Positions 11,913 to 22,400 of a DNA stretch of 64,000 bases are shown here, in pieces (positions within the stretch are counted from its first letter, which is position 1; every line of letters starts with the position of its first letter). The DNA lies in assembly GCA_004154925.1 (NCBI GenBank), contig QJNS01000275.1, positions 1-64,000 of the forward strand, read 5' to 3'. The DNA comes from Monosporascus cannonballus (lineage: Eukaryota; Ascomycota; Sordariomycetes; Xylariales). The position numbers and the translations under genes were made by a program. The notes beneath the pieces are model-generated. The model was given only the letters and a program-made list of their open reading frames with translations, was not told the DNA's origin and made no database searches.

Positions 11913-12354
11913 GGTTGAGACTTCTCAGAGAAAACCGTCAACAAATCAAACCGAGAAGGTGCCGACAATTGAGCACGGATGTGGGAGAAACGCTGGCGGC
12001 GGGAGTGATAACAACCGATAAGTAACCCAGCCGGTCACTGGATGGCGGGAAGATTATGGTTTAGATGGACGTCGGTCGTTCTTAGGGCCCGCCGTCAGAG
12101 AGGCCCGGGAGGTCAATGTGACGAAATGGCCAGTACCTGCGATCCAGGGGCGCAACCTATCTCTCCCGCATACAGATGCGGGTACCGTATTGCAAGTTTT
12201 GTTTGAGAATGAGTTGATCGACAACTGGGTTCCTGCAGATCTTCGGAATATGACATAACCTAAGTCAAGAAGGGAGGATAAAAGTATCAAGCCGTCAAGA
12301 TGAAGGAAGCGTCAAAGCATAATAAACTTTCTCTTCCTCTCTATCTTTACATAT
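11913..12354. other. 5' flank of the coiled-coil gene
   Basis: This is the probable promoter region of the minus-strand coiled-coil gene. No conserved element was recognised beyond a pyrimidine-rich stretch near 12,330-12,345. The minus-strand frame at 12,054-12,290 lacks protein character. Confidence 0.35.
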
Positions 12355-12531
12355 CTATGCACCGGGGGAAGCTTTCTGTTGATGGGCCTGTGAAGCGCGA
12401 CCACCTGTCAATGCGGTGAGTTCCTTAGTGCGCTGTCGTCTCGCATCTGCAGGAGTCAGTCCGTAGCCTGCAGGCGAAGAGCAAGCGAACGAAAGCTTGG
12501 GCGGTGGCTTCTTATGTAGAATTATGGTCCG
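12355..12531 (-). other. Possible terminal exon of an unknown protein
   Basis: A minus-strand open frame ends at a TAG (12355-12357) and has strongly protein-like composition: KKPPPKL, then GYGLTPADARRQRTKELTAL, then TGGRASQAHQQK. The frame is closed upstream by a TGA at 12532-12534. A branch-like ATTGAC word followed by possible acceptors (CATAAG or AAGAAG) just inside suggests that it starts at a splice site. I could not find a convincing upstream exon, so this may be a real 3' exon, a relic, or chance. Confidence 0.28.
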
Positions 12532-12534
12532 TCA

Positions 12535-13869
12535 ATCGGTCTGAATCAAAATTGGGTCACGATGTGTTGTCGTGGCCGCTGGGCAGTGGTCCAGGGTCTC
12601 GGTTGGCTGGATTTTGGAACTTATGGGCTCCGTCCGTGGGAAGACCCTTGGGCCAACTTAATCGGCACTTGCTGTGAATGAACCTGATGATTGGTAGTCG
12701 CGTCGCAAACGCTTTATCTTGCGTCCGGGTCTTGGTCGATAGATGAGCTTTGTGATTTACATGTGACCTTCCGTGTCTTGTTTGCGTCGGCCAACGTAGG
12801 TGCAGGGGCGTATGTGGACGAGTGTTGTGCGAGTATATGTATGTGTGTTGGTGGAATATGCCACTATATACGATTGTTGTTATATTTAGGGGAAAGTTAA
12901 ATAGGCTTCAGGCTGTCAGGAAGGGCAAAAAGGAAATAACTTGGAAGATGCCAGGAAAAGAAAGAGATGGCCAGATTTCTATTCGGGGTGGCCTGTATGT
13001 AATATACATGTAACTTGTAAGAACGGGTAATGTACTCGTTCTCTGTAACTTCGACACCCTTGACGCCATCTCAGGTGGACGATGGACGGTGGACCGGGAG
13101 GATCTAGGACGGGGCTCTCAAAAAAGATGATGAAATGAGGCCTACTACACAGACGCCCGAGCTGGCAGCCTAACAGGACCGCGCAGCGAGATACCTTGTA
13201 CGAGTCAAAAAGTACAAATACGAAAATAAGGGATGCATCACAGCTGCTAGACGCTGCTTTGTTACTGTACTAGGTACCTAGCGTACTTAAACTTTAGGTA
13301 CATAGGTAGGTGCCCATCCCTCCCTGTCACATGGGCTGATCGGACGCAGCGGCTCGGTGTCCCATTTGTCCCAGTATTTTCGCCCAATGTCCTTGGGTTA
13401 GGCAACTTAGGTGCAGCAGAGCATCAGGGACAGAAGGAACCGGTCAGGAACAGGAGGGCCGGGTCCCTCCAATACTTTCTACTCGTGGGCACCAAGCCAT
13501 TTCCAGCAACGAAAAGGTATTCAAGTTGTCAAGTATTTCTCCGGGATTTAAACCACTTATCATGATTAAGCATGCACTTTGCTGTTAGGTGACTGCAATT
13601 GAACGCATCAAGAGCTATTTACGGTTATCTGCAGCCCTAGATGTCCCCCTTCGGCTATATTGGTTGGGCCTGTCTTATCCTATTCCGTCATTTCAGCTCA
13701 CAAAATGTGCCGCCTCCATGTATATATTGAAGGGATGACCACCCTCTTCAAATGCTCACGTCACGCCCGTCTTTGTCATGATCCTTTTTTGGTGACAATC
13801 TCACTCTCCCGCCAGTCTGAAGTGTCCATGTCAATGTGACAACCCCGATGGAGAGCCATTTAACTTCGT
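12535..13869. other. Intergenic, no gene seen
   Basis: GT-rich in 12,790-12,870. It contains short GGTACCTAG / TTAGGTAC palindromic words near 13,270-13,310. I found no coding pattern or RNA gene. Confidence 0.4.
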
Positions 13870-14705
13870 AATACCGAGACAATGACAATGGCAGGAGGTT
13901 TCAGATCCAATGCCGCCTTGCCAGCGTGGCGCGGCAGTTCTCCTTTTCATCTTAAGCCAGCCGTGCTGTTTGCTTGCCTGCATTTGTGGCGGCCCGCGGG
14001 GCCTAGCGAGAAGGAACGTGAACCACCAGAGAATTGCTGGAGATGAAGTGGTCAGGCTACCAATCAGATCTCCTCCAACTGTCTCTTTCGAAATTCTTCC
14101 ACGGCTGCGACTTTTCCGGGTGCTTGTAACAAACGCAACCCCCGCCCCCGCACTCCCAATTCCCGCCCCCGGTCACCGCGGATATGACAGCCACGAGGGA
14201 ATTCGTGGGGTTTCCAATGCTGCATATTACCCCAGGTGACCATCGCCGACACGGGCGAATTGCTCGTACATGAAAGAATTGACCAGAAGTCCCTCTTTAG
14301 TTTTCGAAATTACATCGAGGCGGGCATTGTGGTGGTTGCCTTGGCTGTTTCCACTGGCCAATAGTAGCAGGTGGCTAATATACTCCAGGCACTTTTGATC
14401 GCCAAAGGTTCCTGTTGGGATTAACCAGATCAGGCGATTTTAGGGTCCTCCTCGTTTGTGACAGACACAAAGGGGTCCTGGTCCTGGCTCGTAGGCTTGT
14501 CGGCTCGTGGACATCGCCGGAGCGTAACCCCGCAAAACCCATTTGCCCATTTGTTTAACCACCGAGCAGGATCCAACGCCAGGAATCTGGAACATTTCCC
14601 CGCCTCATATTCTGGTCCTCGTGGTCAACCGTCATCGCTCGTCTGCTGAAAGCGCGCAATCCTTAGTAGTAGTCCGGGAGGGTGCTCTAGTAAAATTTCC
14701 CCCAT
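13870..14705 (-). pseudogene. Decayed ORF of unknown family
   Basis: Starting at the ATG at 14705, one frame gives MGEILLEHPPGLLLRIARFQ, a TGA, then KCSRFLALDPARWLNKWANG and DPFVSVTNEEDPK. A one-base shift leads to RLIWLIPTGTFGDQKCLEYI, SHLLLLASGNSQG, HHNARLDVISKTKEGLLV and NSFMYEQFARVGDGHLG. A TAA then interrupts the frame, which runs on with one more TGA to about 13,870. The stops can all be derived from CAA or CGA by C-to-T, the change RIP makes. I do not recognise the protein. It could be a decayed accessory gene or part of an old element. It may also be a functional gene whose introns I misread, but no GT-AG pair removes the breaks cleanly. Confidence 0.4.
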
Positions 14706-16775
14706 ACGACAGTAGTGCGGAGTCGGATTCCCCTAATTTTGCCCTATCTCCGCGAACAAAGAGCATCGGACGCTGCCACCTCCTCTGAAATTGGATACTC
14801 CACACGCCCCCATGGGGCGCCATGGGGCGCCATGGGGGGAGGCGGGAGATTGTGGTCGTGGGCTTGAGGCCCGATTTAGAATGCCGGCATCTGAGTGGCT
14901 CATGCTATGGCCTCTTCCTTTCTTCGCCGACTTCTCCTGTTTCCTAACCCCACGCCGAGCAATGATGGTTCGATTTGTGATCAGGTCGGAGTCACCCTTC
15001 TGCATCTGCATACCACTAGGGAGGAACCTAACTAGGACGAGGACTCCGCGACAGGCGATTGTGTTGGACCCTGAAGTTGATCCCTCTATTAATCCTAGAT
15101 CGCGCGAAAGTGTGTTCGATGGAGTCCGGAACAGATCTGATCCCATGAGAGAAGAGGATTTGCTGTTTGGCGGTTCCATAACACGAAAAGAATCTTACAT
15201 TTGACCGGTTGCTTCCAGATTGGGGTGCTTCCTGGAGTCCCCAGCTCCTGTACCATCAGTTACAATTCACTCATTCCGAATCCACTAATTGGAGTTCCTC
15301 TACTCGACCGTTGCACGTCCCTCTAGGTGAACCCTACTACATACCTAGGTCACGCTTGTCCGGGCCAGCGGCTGTCTTGGACATTGTGGGCTGCCGCAAA
15401 TCGGATGCAAGTCGGTAGCGACGGAGTCATAGGGGTCAGAAGGGTCTACCCGCCCGGCTGGGATCGCCTGGAGCGCCATGTGGGCAAAAAAAGGGAGAGA
15501 CCCCCAATTATGGGCCTCCCTAGAATCTATGTACCTAATGGTGTTGTAATCGCAACCGTGTCGAGCAGGCGGTCAACGTCACCTCGTGAATCCAACCCTG
15601 GACAGTGGAACTTTCCGGAACGCGGGATGGTCTGTCTCACGAAGGGAAAGCCCGATGATCTATCGACCATCGAAGTACGTGCGGCATCTCGCAGGCTTCC
15701 CCCAGGCCAAGCCCTGTAGCGCGGTTGCCGAACCCCAGCCGGAGTTTGGATCAATCGCTCCCAACGCATCCCGAGTCGAATGTGCCTACTGATTTGTATT
15801 TCTTGCCGTGGAGGGATTGGCATTGCTTACTACGTCTTTCAATTATTGTTCGCTCGCAGATATACCGAACCATCGCCATGCATATAAGGAGACCCATTCA
15901 TAGGCTTTACAGAGTCAACTGACCGTCCGCCAAGTGAGATCTTGGTTGGGGTTGCCGCCTTACCTTGACCTGCCTCCCCTGCCATCCAGACGGCTCCATG
16001 AGGACATGATCCGGCGGATCCACATTTCGCTTCAGCGTTGGCCTTTCACGGAGAAATAGTTACGTTATTTATCGACCGACGCCCCATTATCCGGCGAACA
16101 GAAACCACGATGGATACACAGATAGAAAGGAAAGGGAAGCTTATTATATGCTTATTATGTGCATATAGGTGCATATAGTGCATGCTTAAATGGCTCTCGC
16201 GATGCATCAAGCGCCGCATTTTTGCATGAACTATTTGAGCACCGTAGGTGATATTGGTTCGTACTTCGTTAGTTACGCACAGTCCAGGCTCGGACATGAG
16301 TTCGAAAACCCACCAACCGGCTGCTTGTTCACCGCATCGAATTCTTTCGGTGACGGGACTCCACCTACACTGTAGCGCCACCTTATTAGTGGGCGTTTAT
16401 TCATTAAGTGGAGGTTACTATTTTCTCAGAAGAACAGAGAACAGAGTCCTTCCGGGTGAGAGTGGATAAGGCTGAGGACCGAGCGGCTTACACGCGGATA
16501 TGGCGCGGGATGACCATGCCGAAAGGAGAGTTAGAACCATCGCTACCGGAATTAGACGTACTGAACGGGAACGGACCGGTCAGTCACTGGCAGCCACGGG
16601 GAGGGTAGGCAGCTCATCACAGGATGCTAACTTGGAACCACTCTTCTTGAAAAAGAATACTGGGGACCAAGAATTGCTCCATGGCACTTGCTTAGGGCAA
16701 TTGAATGACAGGCGAAAAGGAAATTAAATGACTATTCACAGATCGCGATATGGTCAAAAGTATAGGTGAAGTAAG
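14706..16775. other. No supported gene; overlapping chance frames
   Basis: Two overlapping open frames of about 140 codons (14,791-15,204 plus; 14,733-15,179 minus) and others to 15,823 show no recognised motif. A possible minus-strand first exon (MSKTAAGPDKRDL, followed by GTATGT at about 15,350) cannot be followed with confidence. Nothing else was recognised before the tRNA. Confidence 0.35.
14807..14838. repeat. Short palindromic tandem repeat (CATGGGGCGC)
   Basis: The 10-bp unit CATGGGGCGC occurs twice in tandem, with a partial third copy. Each CCCCATGGGG-like overlap is palindromic. It is a local low-complexity feature with no assigned role. Confidence 0.6.
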
Positions 16776-16910
16776 TGGACGATAAGGGATTTGAACCCTT
16801 GGCCTCTCGCATTCGGGATGATTGGAACTGCAAGTACACTACAGGGAAGTGTAGAAAACCTATAGTTCTATTGATGCAAAGCGAGCGCTCTACCCCTGAG
16901 CTAAACGCCC
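16776..16910 (-). tRNA. tRNA-Ala (anticodon TGC) with a 63-nt intron
   Basis: On the minus strand the 5' end is GGGCGTT at 16910. The D arm is GCTC...GAGC and the anticodon stem is CTCGC/GCGAG. The anticodon loop is TTTGCAT, interrupted after position 37 by an intron at about 16812-16874. The variable loop is AGGCC. The T arm is AAGGG-TTCAAAT-CCCTT and the 3' acceptor strand is ATCGTCC with discriminator A at 16776. The intron sits at the canonical position. It contains a GCA that could pair with the anticodon. The acceptor stem has a G-U pair and one U-U mismatch, so some decay or variation is possible. Intron ends may be off by one base. Confidence 0.85.
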
Positions 16911-17650
16911 GATTGGATGTTTATGGCAGCTTTGGCGATTACTGGTTCTCTTGTGTGGACACTATTGACACAAATTTTTCGGGGCCAAGCGCAAGAGTTT
17001 AAACTGCTAGTTTTATCTAAGTTTAGCGGCTTTTTGCTAAAACCGTATTTCGTGCTCTCAGGAGTGTTCATAGGATCATATGAATTAATATGAATCGGTC
17101 AATTGAAACGGTTTGCAGCTAGCCACTATTCCTAGTTTTAAACGCGCAGATTGGATTCTCAACACAATTGGGCGAGAGTTCTCCTGTCTCCCACAAAGAA
17201 ATTACCAAGTAACTTGCGGAAACCCGACGCTCCATGATACGACATGTATGGAACAAGTCCATTCTGTAGATCGGGTATAAGAGCTTAACATCCGCATATT
17301 TCAAACTCGGATGTAAGGTGTACTAAGTATGCATGGCGACGAAGGGATGAAGCGATAAGAAAGTGCGACGGAAGCATGGAAATCAACAAGATCCATTGTG
17401 TCGCCAGCCAGCTACTGTAGTAGATATTCAGTAATAGTACTATAAATCCCCACCTAAGAGAAATTTACTCTATACATATGTCTTATGATGAATACGCAGG
17501 GGAGCATCGCAAAGCCGCTCGTGAAGGTGACTCCACCTATAAAGAGCCCCGAATGTGAAGCTCAGATAAGGCTTAACCGCTCATGGTCCGTGCACTTTTT
17601 ACGGATCCACATGACAATAACTTGACTTCGCCCTGCAGTTACTCCGATGA
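16911..17650. other. Intergenic, upstream of the oxygenase gene
   Basis: This is moderately AT-rich and holds the probable promoter of the plus-strand gene at 17,651. No coding region or repeat was recognised. Confidence 0.4.
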
Positions 17651-18916
17651 ATGCGAGCCGCCATTAAGCCGGTTGGTGCTGCGTCGGGAATCCAGGCATT
17701 TGCATTAATGGGCAGGGAGGCCATGATAAGAAACAGCGGCACCTTGGCAATTCGCTTCGCCGGGTCCTCGATATGCAAATCTGCAGCCCGGGTATTCCGG
17801 TCCCATTCGACCCAAGCCGCTGCTGCGGGTGCTGCTCCGAGCGGCCGCGATGAGTCGGCCGAAGGACAGGCCCTGCCGGAAGTCAGAACAGCGGACGGGC
17901 CGGTGAACCTCTTCGTCTTCCGGCTGGAGACCTTCGACCCAGAGCTCCCCCTCGTCATGCGGAACTCCCACCAGCTACCCGCCACGACAAAGTGGTTCCG
18001 GCGGCATGACACCGGCCACTACACATTTACGCCGCATCTCACGAAGCACAGCCAGACCATCTTCCCCTACGAACTCACGGACCCAGAGCCGAGGCCGGGG
18101 GCAACGGGGGGCCAATCTCCATCCACTTCCGCTCCTCCTTCTCATTCTCCCTATCGTTTCCCTTCCCCTTCCCCTCTGCGCGACACCCTCACCGAGTTCC
18201 GCTCCTGGCTCGTCAGCCACAGCAATGAGCGGTACCTGCCGCTGATGGCGCTGATCGCGGCGCTGACGGAGCCCACAGCGGAACCCGAGGAGTTCCAGCA
18301 GTTCTACGCGCCACTGGGGCTGCTGGCGCGGGCCTGCGAGTTCAACCACCGAAACGCGGTCCTGAGCATGAAGACTACGAGAACGGCGGATATGCCCCCG
18401 CTGCCGCCCACACTCTTCCTCCAGCGCCTCTACATCGCACAATCGCGGTTGGACAGCTTGCCGGCGCCGCTCGGCGAGGACCTGCCGACGCCGGGGCTCG
18501 TGCGCAACGCGGGACGCGGCGACATCTACGACTCGAGCGTCTGGCTCGGCCTCGAGCCCACCTACACGCCGCTGCACCGCGACCCGAACCCGAACCTGTT
18601 CTGCCAGATGGTCGGCGCCAAGCAGGTGCGCCTGCTGCCGCCCGCGCGGGGCGAGGAGCTCTACGCGGGCGTGCGTCGGCGGCTCGGGGAGCACGGTGCC
18701 AGCTCGCGCTTCCGGGGGGCCGAGATGATGGGCGGTGCCGAGAGGACGGCCCTGGACGCCGCCGTCTGGGGCGAGGACGGCGATCGCCACCCCGACATGC
18801 GGCAGGCAGTCCTTCGGCCCGGCGATTCCATGTTCATCCCCAAGGGCTGGTGGCATAGCATCAGGAGCACCGGGACGGGTGTGCTGAACGCTTCTGTCAA
18901 TTGGTGGTTTAGGTGA
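17651..18916 (+). CDS. Cupin-8/JmjC-type 2-oxoglutarate/Fe(II) oxygenase, probably mitochondrial
   Basis: A single uninterrupted reading frame of 421 residues. The C-terminal half has the double-stranded beta-helix signature: GDIYDSSVWLGLEPTYTPLH leads into an H309-R-D311 iron-binding pair. K324 (GAKQVRLLPP) is a candidate 2-oxoglutarate contact. The distal histidine H402 lies in PGDSMFIPKGWWHS. This fits the cupin_8 (JmjD5/FIH-like) hydroxylase fold. The N-terminus is rich in Ala, Arg and Ser and lacks acids for about 60 residues, like a mitochondrial presequence. The ATG at 17,726 (MIRNSGTLAIRFAG) would give an even more typical presequence and is a credible alternative start. A Ser/Pro-rich linker lies at about residues 150-176, and an insertion at about 340-380 separates strands of the fold. 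The substrate is unknown. No lesions were seen. Confidence 0.85.
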   Translation: MRAAIKPVGAASGIQAFALMGREAMIRNSGTLAIRFAGSSICKSAARVFRSHSTQAAAAGAAPSGRDESAEGQALPEVRTADGPVNLFVFRLETFDPELPLVMRNSHQLPATTKWFRRHDTGHYTFTPHLTKHSQTIFPYELTDPEPRPGATGGQSPSTSAPPSHSPYRFPSPSPLRDTLTEFRSWLVSHSNERYLPLMALIAALTEPTAEPEEFQQFYAPLGLLARACEFNHRNAVLSMKTTRTADMPPLPPTLFLQRLYIAQSRLDSLPAPLGEDLPTPGLVRNAGRGDIYDSSVWLGLEPTYTPLHRDPNPNLFCQMVGAKQVRLLPPARGEELYAGVRRRLGEHGASSRFRGAEMMGGAERTALDAAVWGEDGDRHPDMRQAVLRPGDSMFIPKGWWHSIRSTGTGVLNASVNWWFR

Positions 18917-21900
18917 CCCGTATCACCACCTACTCTTTACATCCGACAGAGTGACCTGACCACTACCACCTCACGGTTTCGTGGCGTGCAGAAAGTCCCT
19001 CAGGAGTTGCCTTCTATCAGAAGTGTCGTCGAGTTGCGCGCTTATAATGGCGCTCCCAATAGTAGGCCTGGAGGAGAGCACGATTCGGCTCACCCACCTA
19101 CATCACCCACTATCCTTCAAGTGCTACATCTTGGAAGGCTATACCGCGCCTCTATGCAGCTCGAAGTCCGAAGGACCATCGTAGTGTTCCGTCCCGGCGT
19201 ATAGCTTAGTATCGAACCCGCATGCTGCACCAAACCGATGACAGACCAGAATGACCCGCACCGTTGCGCAATCCATCGCCCGTAACACAGGGAGCTTTTG
19301 GCCTCCAGTCAATTTACAAGAGCTCCTTCTAAGTTGCTGATCACGGTAGCAGGTCTTGTTGGGAATCTGACGTGTCTTGGCTCTGATAGAGGCCTATCTA
19401 AGACATTGTTCGATTATGCGGGCGCCACCCTCAAGTTGATGCAGCTTTTGCTGATCCCGTGATAAGGGGCGTATTACTTTGCAAGGGAAGATATGCTGCA
19501 GGCAACAAAGGCTTGAGCCTGAAAGGATCTGTGTATAATATCCCATTTAGAAGCTATGTGTGGCAAATACCACCCTATTATCCAGTCGGTATGAAGCAAT
19601 TCCATAGGTCCATAGATTATTCTAGGTATAGAAAGGGGAAGGACCCTTTGGACCACCCAAACCAACTTCGTTTGATAGGACAACTCTCGCATTCTATAGT
19701 ACAGACCAAAACCCTTTTTCTTCGGCCCGTCAATTGTAGGGCGTTCAGTGGCACTTACTGTTTCCTCCAGTTATGTTGCATTGACCCATCCCAGCCTCAC
19801 TGGCGCAGAAGGTGGTGGCATTCCGTCCAAGGAGTTGCGGGCCTTAACGATGAATGGGAGACTCTATCTGACCGGACCTGTCAGTGCCACCAAGTCTCGT
19901 CTTCAGAAATCAGCAGACGAAACTTGCGCAAGAGCCGTTCTCACGAGTTAGTGGCCCGGGCCCCTCTCGGACTCAGAAACCAGGAGGATTTTATTGTATC
20001 ACGATGCAGAATGTACAACGTATTACCGTAAGAGGAAGGAGTAGGTATACGGCTAGGTAGGATTAGACTCTCATAATCGATATTGAGCTTTAATCCATAC
20101 CCTATCACGAGGAGTCTACAATAACTACAGCTTATGTTTTTAGCCAACAACTTTGGGGCTGCCAATTTAACCTATGAGATCTTAAATAAGGACTTGAGGT
20201 GGTGTGGGGCGCTCCACCTTTCGAAGCTGGTTTAGATCAGACGGTATAAGCCCTTCCCGCAGAAGTTATAGTATGACGACCATATTCCGACATCGCCAAA
20301 AGTTCCATACATTAACCCCTGAATATTCGCCAAGCCCCAGAGCCGAACTAGAACTGGCAGTAAAGCTTCGATTTCGAAATAAACCATGAAAAATGAATGC
20401 GTTCTGATCGCGATAGGCAGAGCTAAAATGTTCACTTTACAGCTTCAATTGCCTTTCAGCTGTGGCGGAGCAGGGCCGTGGGGGTTGTATAAGATCCGAT
20501 ATAATACGCTGCCGTCGTATGGGGCGCCTCACCTTTTCAACGTTAGTTGATACCCGACATCACCTTGGTCAAAGCGATAAAGAGAGGGCCGACGGATTGA
20601 GGTTGGGTCCGTGTTGTGCTACTATATGTATCAGATTCCTCCTGCTCCTAATGAATAATACAAGCGGTAAAGGTTGCCCTTTTGATATACTTCACGGGCA
20701 TCCCACATGTACAATGGCCGTTTAGGGCTGTGGCTGCTGACTGCATGCATACCTGGCTGGTCGAACCGTAGCACTTTACTCCTGCCAGGGAGGCCTAGAT
20801 ACGCTTGCTAATCCACCTCTATAAGTCTTAGGCTTGAAAGTTGTCAGTATTTCGGGAGTTTGGGTCATAGTAACTAGTCCCTAGCTACGCAATCCTATTA
20901 AGATCTAGTAACGATTTCGCAAGTAGGATGTAAGGCACGTCAGACTAACTTGCTCAAGAAACTGAAATCTCATTATCATCCTCTCGGCACGTTCTTTTAC
21001 TTATCTTTAAAGGGGTAGTAGTAGCGGTCTAGGTGTTCCAGGTCATACATAGTTTTGGACAGGTTCGAGTATAGGAGTGGTTGGCGTCATTGTCTAATAC
21101 CAAGGATTTAATGCTTATGAGTTATACTATAATCCGGTGACTTAAATTGTAATCATCCACATACAATCATCTCGGGTTACCATCCATGGACTCCAATTCA
21201 GCTCAGGTCGGTCAGTTTAAGGAAGTAACCCCCGACGAATGTGAGTAACGCTATATCGTGACCGGTTAGTTTCGGGGCTGATTGGTTTACCATGCATCTA
21301 AATTATAGCACCACCAATAACGATAACGCATGAAGGATCCACTCCCACCGCAGTATGTGGAATACGCGCAGCTATAAGTCCTCCGACTCTCCGCTGACGT
21401 CAACACGGAAGTGATAAGTCCTCGTATACTCCCATTCGGTGTTATCAGCTCCGTCTGGACTTTGATAAGGGATACACATGTTCTGGGCTCAGATAAACAT
21501 CATAGGGATTTACCAAGTAGAGAATCTTCAGTCAAGAGTAGAAGGCGTTATGTTTAAACAACCGAGAACTGCATGGAAATGGGTAGATGGAGTAGAACGA
21601 AGATGCCAGCACTTTGATTCTCTCTCGCTGTCTGACTCGGCTCTAGCCGATACATGTGCATATACGGCAGCGGTGCAACATAAGCACATTTGGGACCTGG
21701 ATTCCAATTGACCAAAGACGGTAGGCAGTTACATAGACGCGTTTGAGGATTGACCGGCCTGGTATCTTCTCTTAATTACTACCTTGCCTCATAGGCTGTC
21801 TGCTGAGATATCCGGCCCTATTCGCGGACCAGCACGCATTATTTGAAAAAGGGGGTAGGTACACCACCTCAGGGACACGCATCCTAGCCTCGACGATTTG

Positions 21901-21959
21901 TCCAATAAAACTGCGGCTATTGTTCTGAGATTTACGTCCAGAAACTAGTAAGCTTACTT
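18917..21959. other. Long gene-free stretch before the AT-rich compartment
   Basis: About 3 kb of near-normal composition. Open frames at 18,986-19,204, 19,459-20,031 and 19,748-19,951 were inspected and are not recognisable. No RNA gene or clear repeat was found. GC content falls after about 21,700. Confidence 0.4.
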
Positions 21960-22304
21960 AAATAACTTTATAGGCCTATAATTTAAAGCAATTGCGGAGT
22001 TTCGTTCACGTAGTTTTGTATATAAATAATACATACTTAGTATAAAAGCCTTTAAAACTCGAGGTTTTGGAATTTAAAAATAACATTTTCTATATTATAC
22101 GCGATTTATAAAATAAGCTTTTATACGTAATCTTTACCCCTGAAAATATTGGGCGATATTATTAAATAAAATCGTTTTATAACTATTACTTTATAAAACG
22201 TTAAGATAAAAACAGATACGTATTTTTTACGACTTGGCAAACTGCGGTTTTCAGAAACGGTTGTAGTAGAGATAATAAGAAAAGAAATAGGGCCGGTTAC
22301 GTGA

Positions 22305-22400
22305 TAATTCGATAGAATCGATAGTACAGCTATTAGAGCTTAGTTCGACAGGATCGATAGTAAAACTATTAAAGCTTGATTCGATAAAACTATTAAAATA
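22305..22400. repeat. Imperfect tandem repeat, about 36-bp unit
   Basis: The phrase TTCGAnAGnATCGATAGTAnA followed by CTATTAnAGCTT occurs twice, and a shorter third copy follows (TTCGATAAAACTATTAAA). The differences are mostly C-to-T or G-to-A, which fits RIP acting on a once more uniform repeat. Confidence 0.6.

Noticed and set aside
14733..15204. Two overlapping frames of about 140 codons on opposite strands
   Set aside because: Neither shows recognisable protein features, and they cannot both be real.
17975..18856. 293-codon minus-strand frame
   Set aside because: It is the antisense shadow of the oxygenase gene.
18986..19204. Plus-strand frame just after the oxygenase gene
   Set aside because: Plausible composition, but it is short and has no homologue I recognise and no splice connection to the upstream gene.
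19459..20031. 190-codon plus-strand frame
   Set aside because: It starts at a GTG, has no recognised motif, and a second frame (19,748-19,951) is as plausible; treated as chance.
22340..22375. Resemblance of TATTAGAGCTTAG to a retrotransposon primer-binding site
   Set aside because: The match is short, falls inside a tandem repeat, and no adjacent LTR was found.
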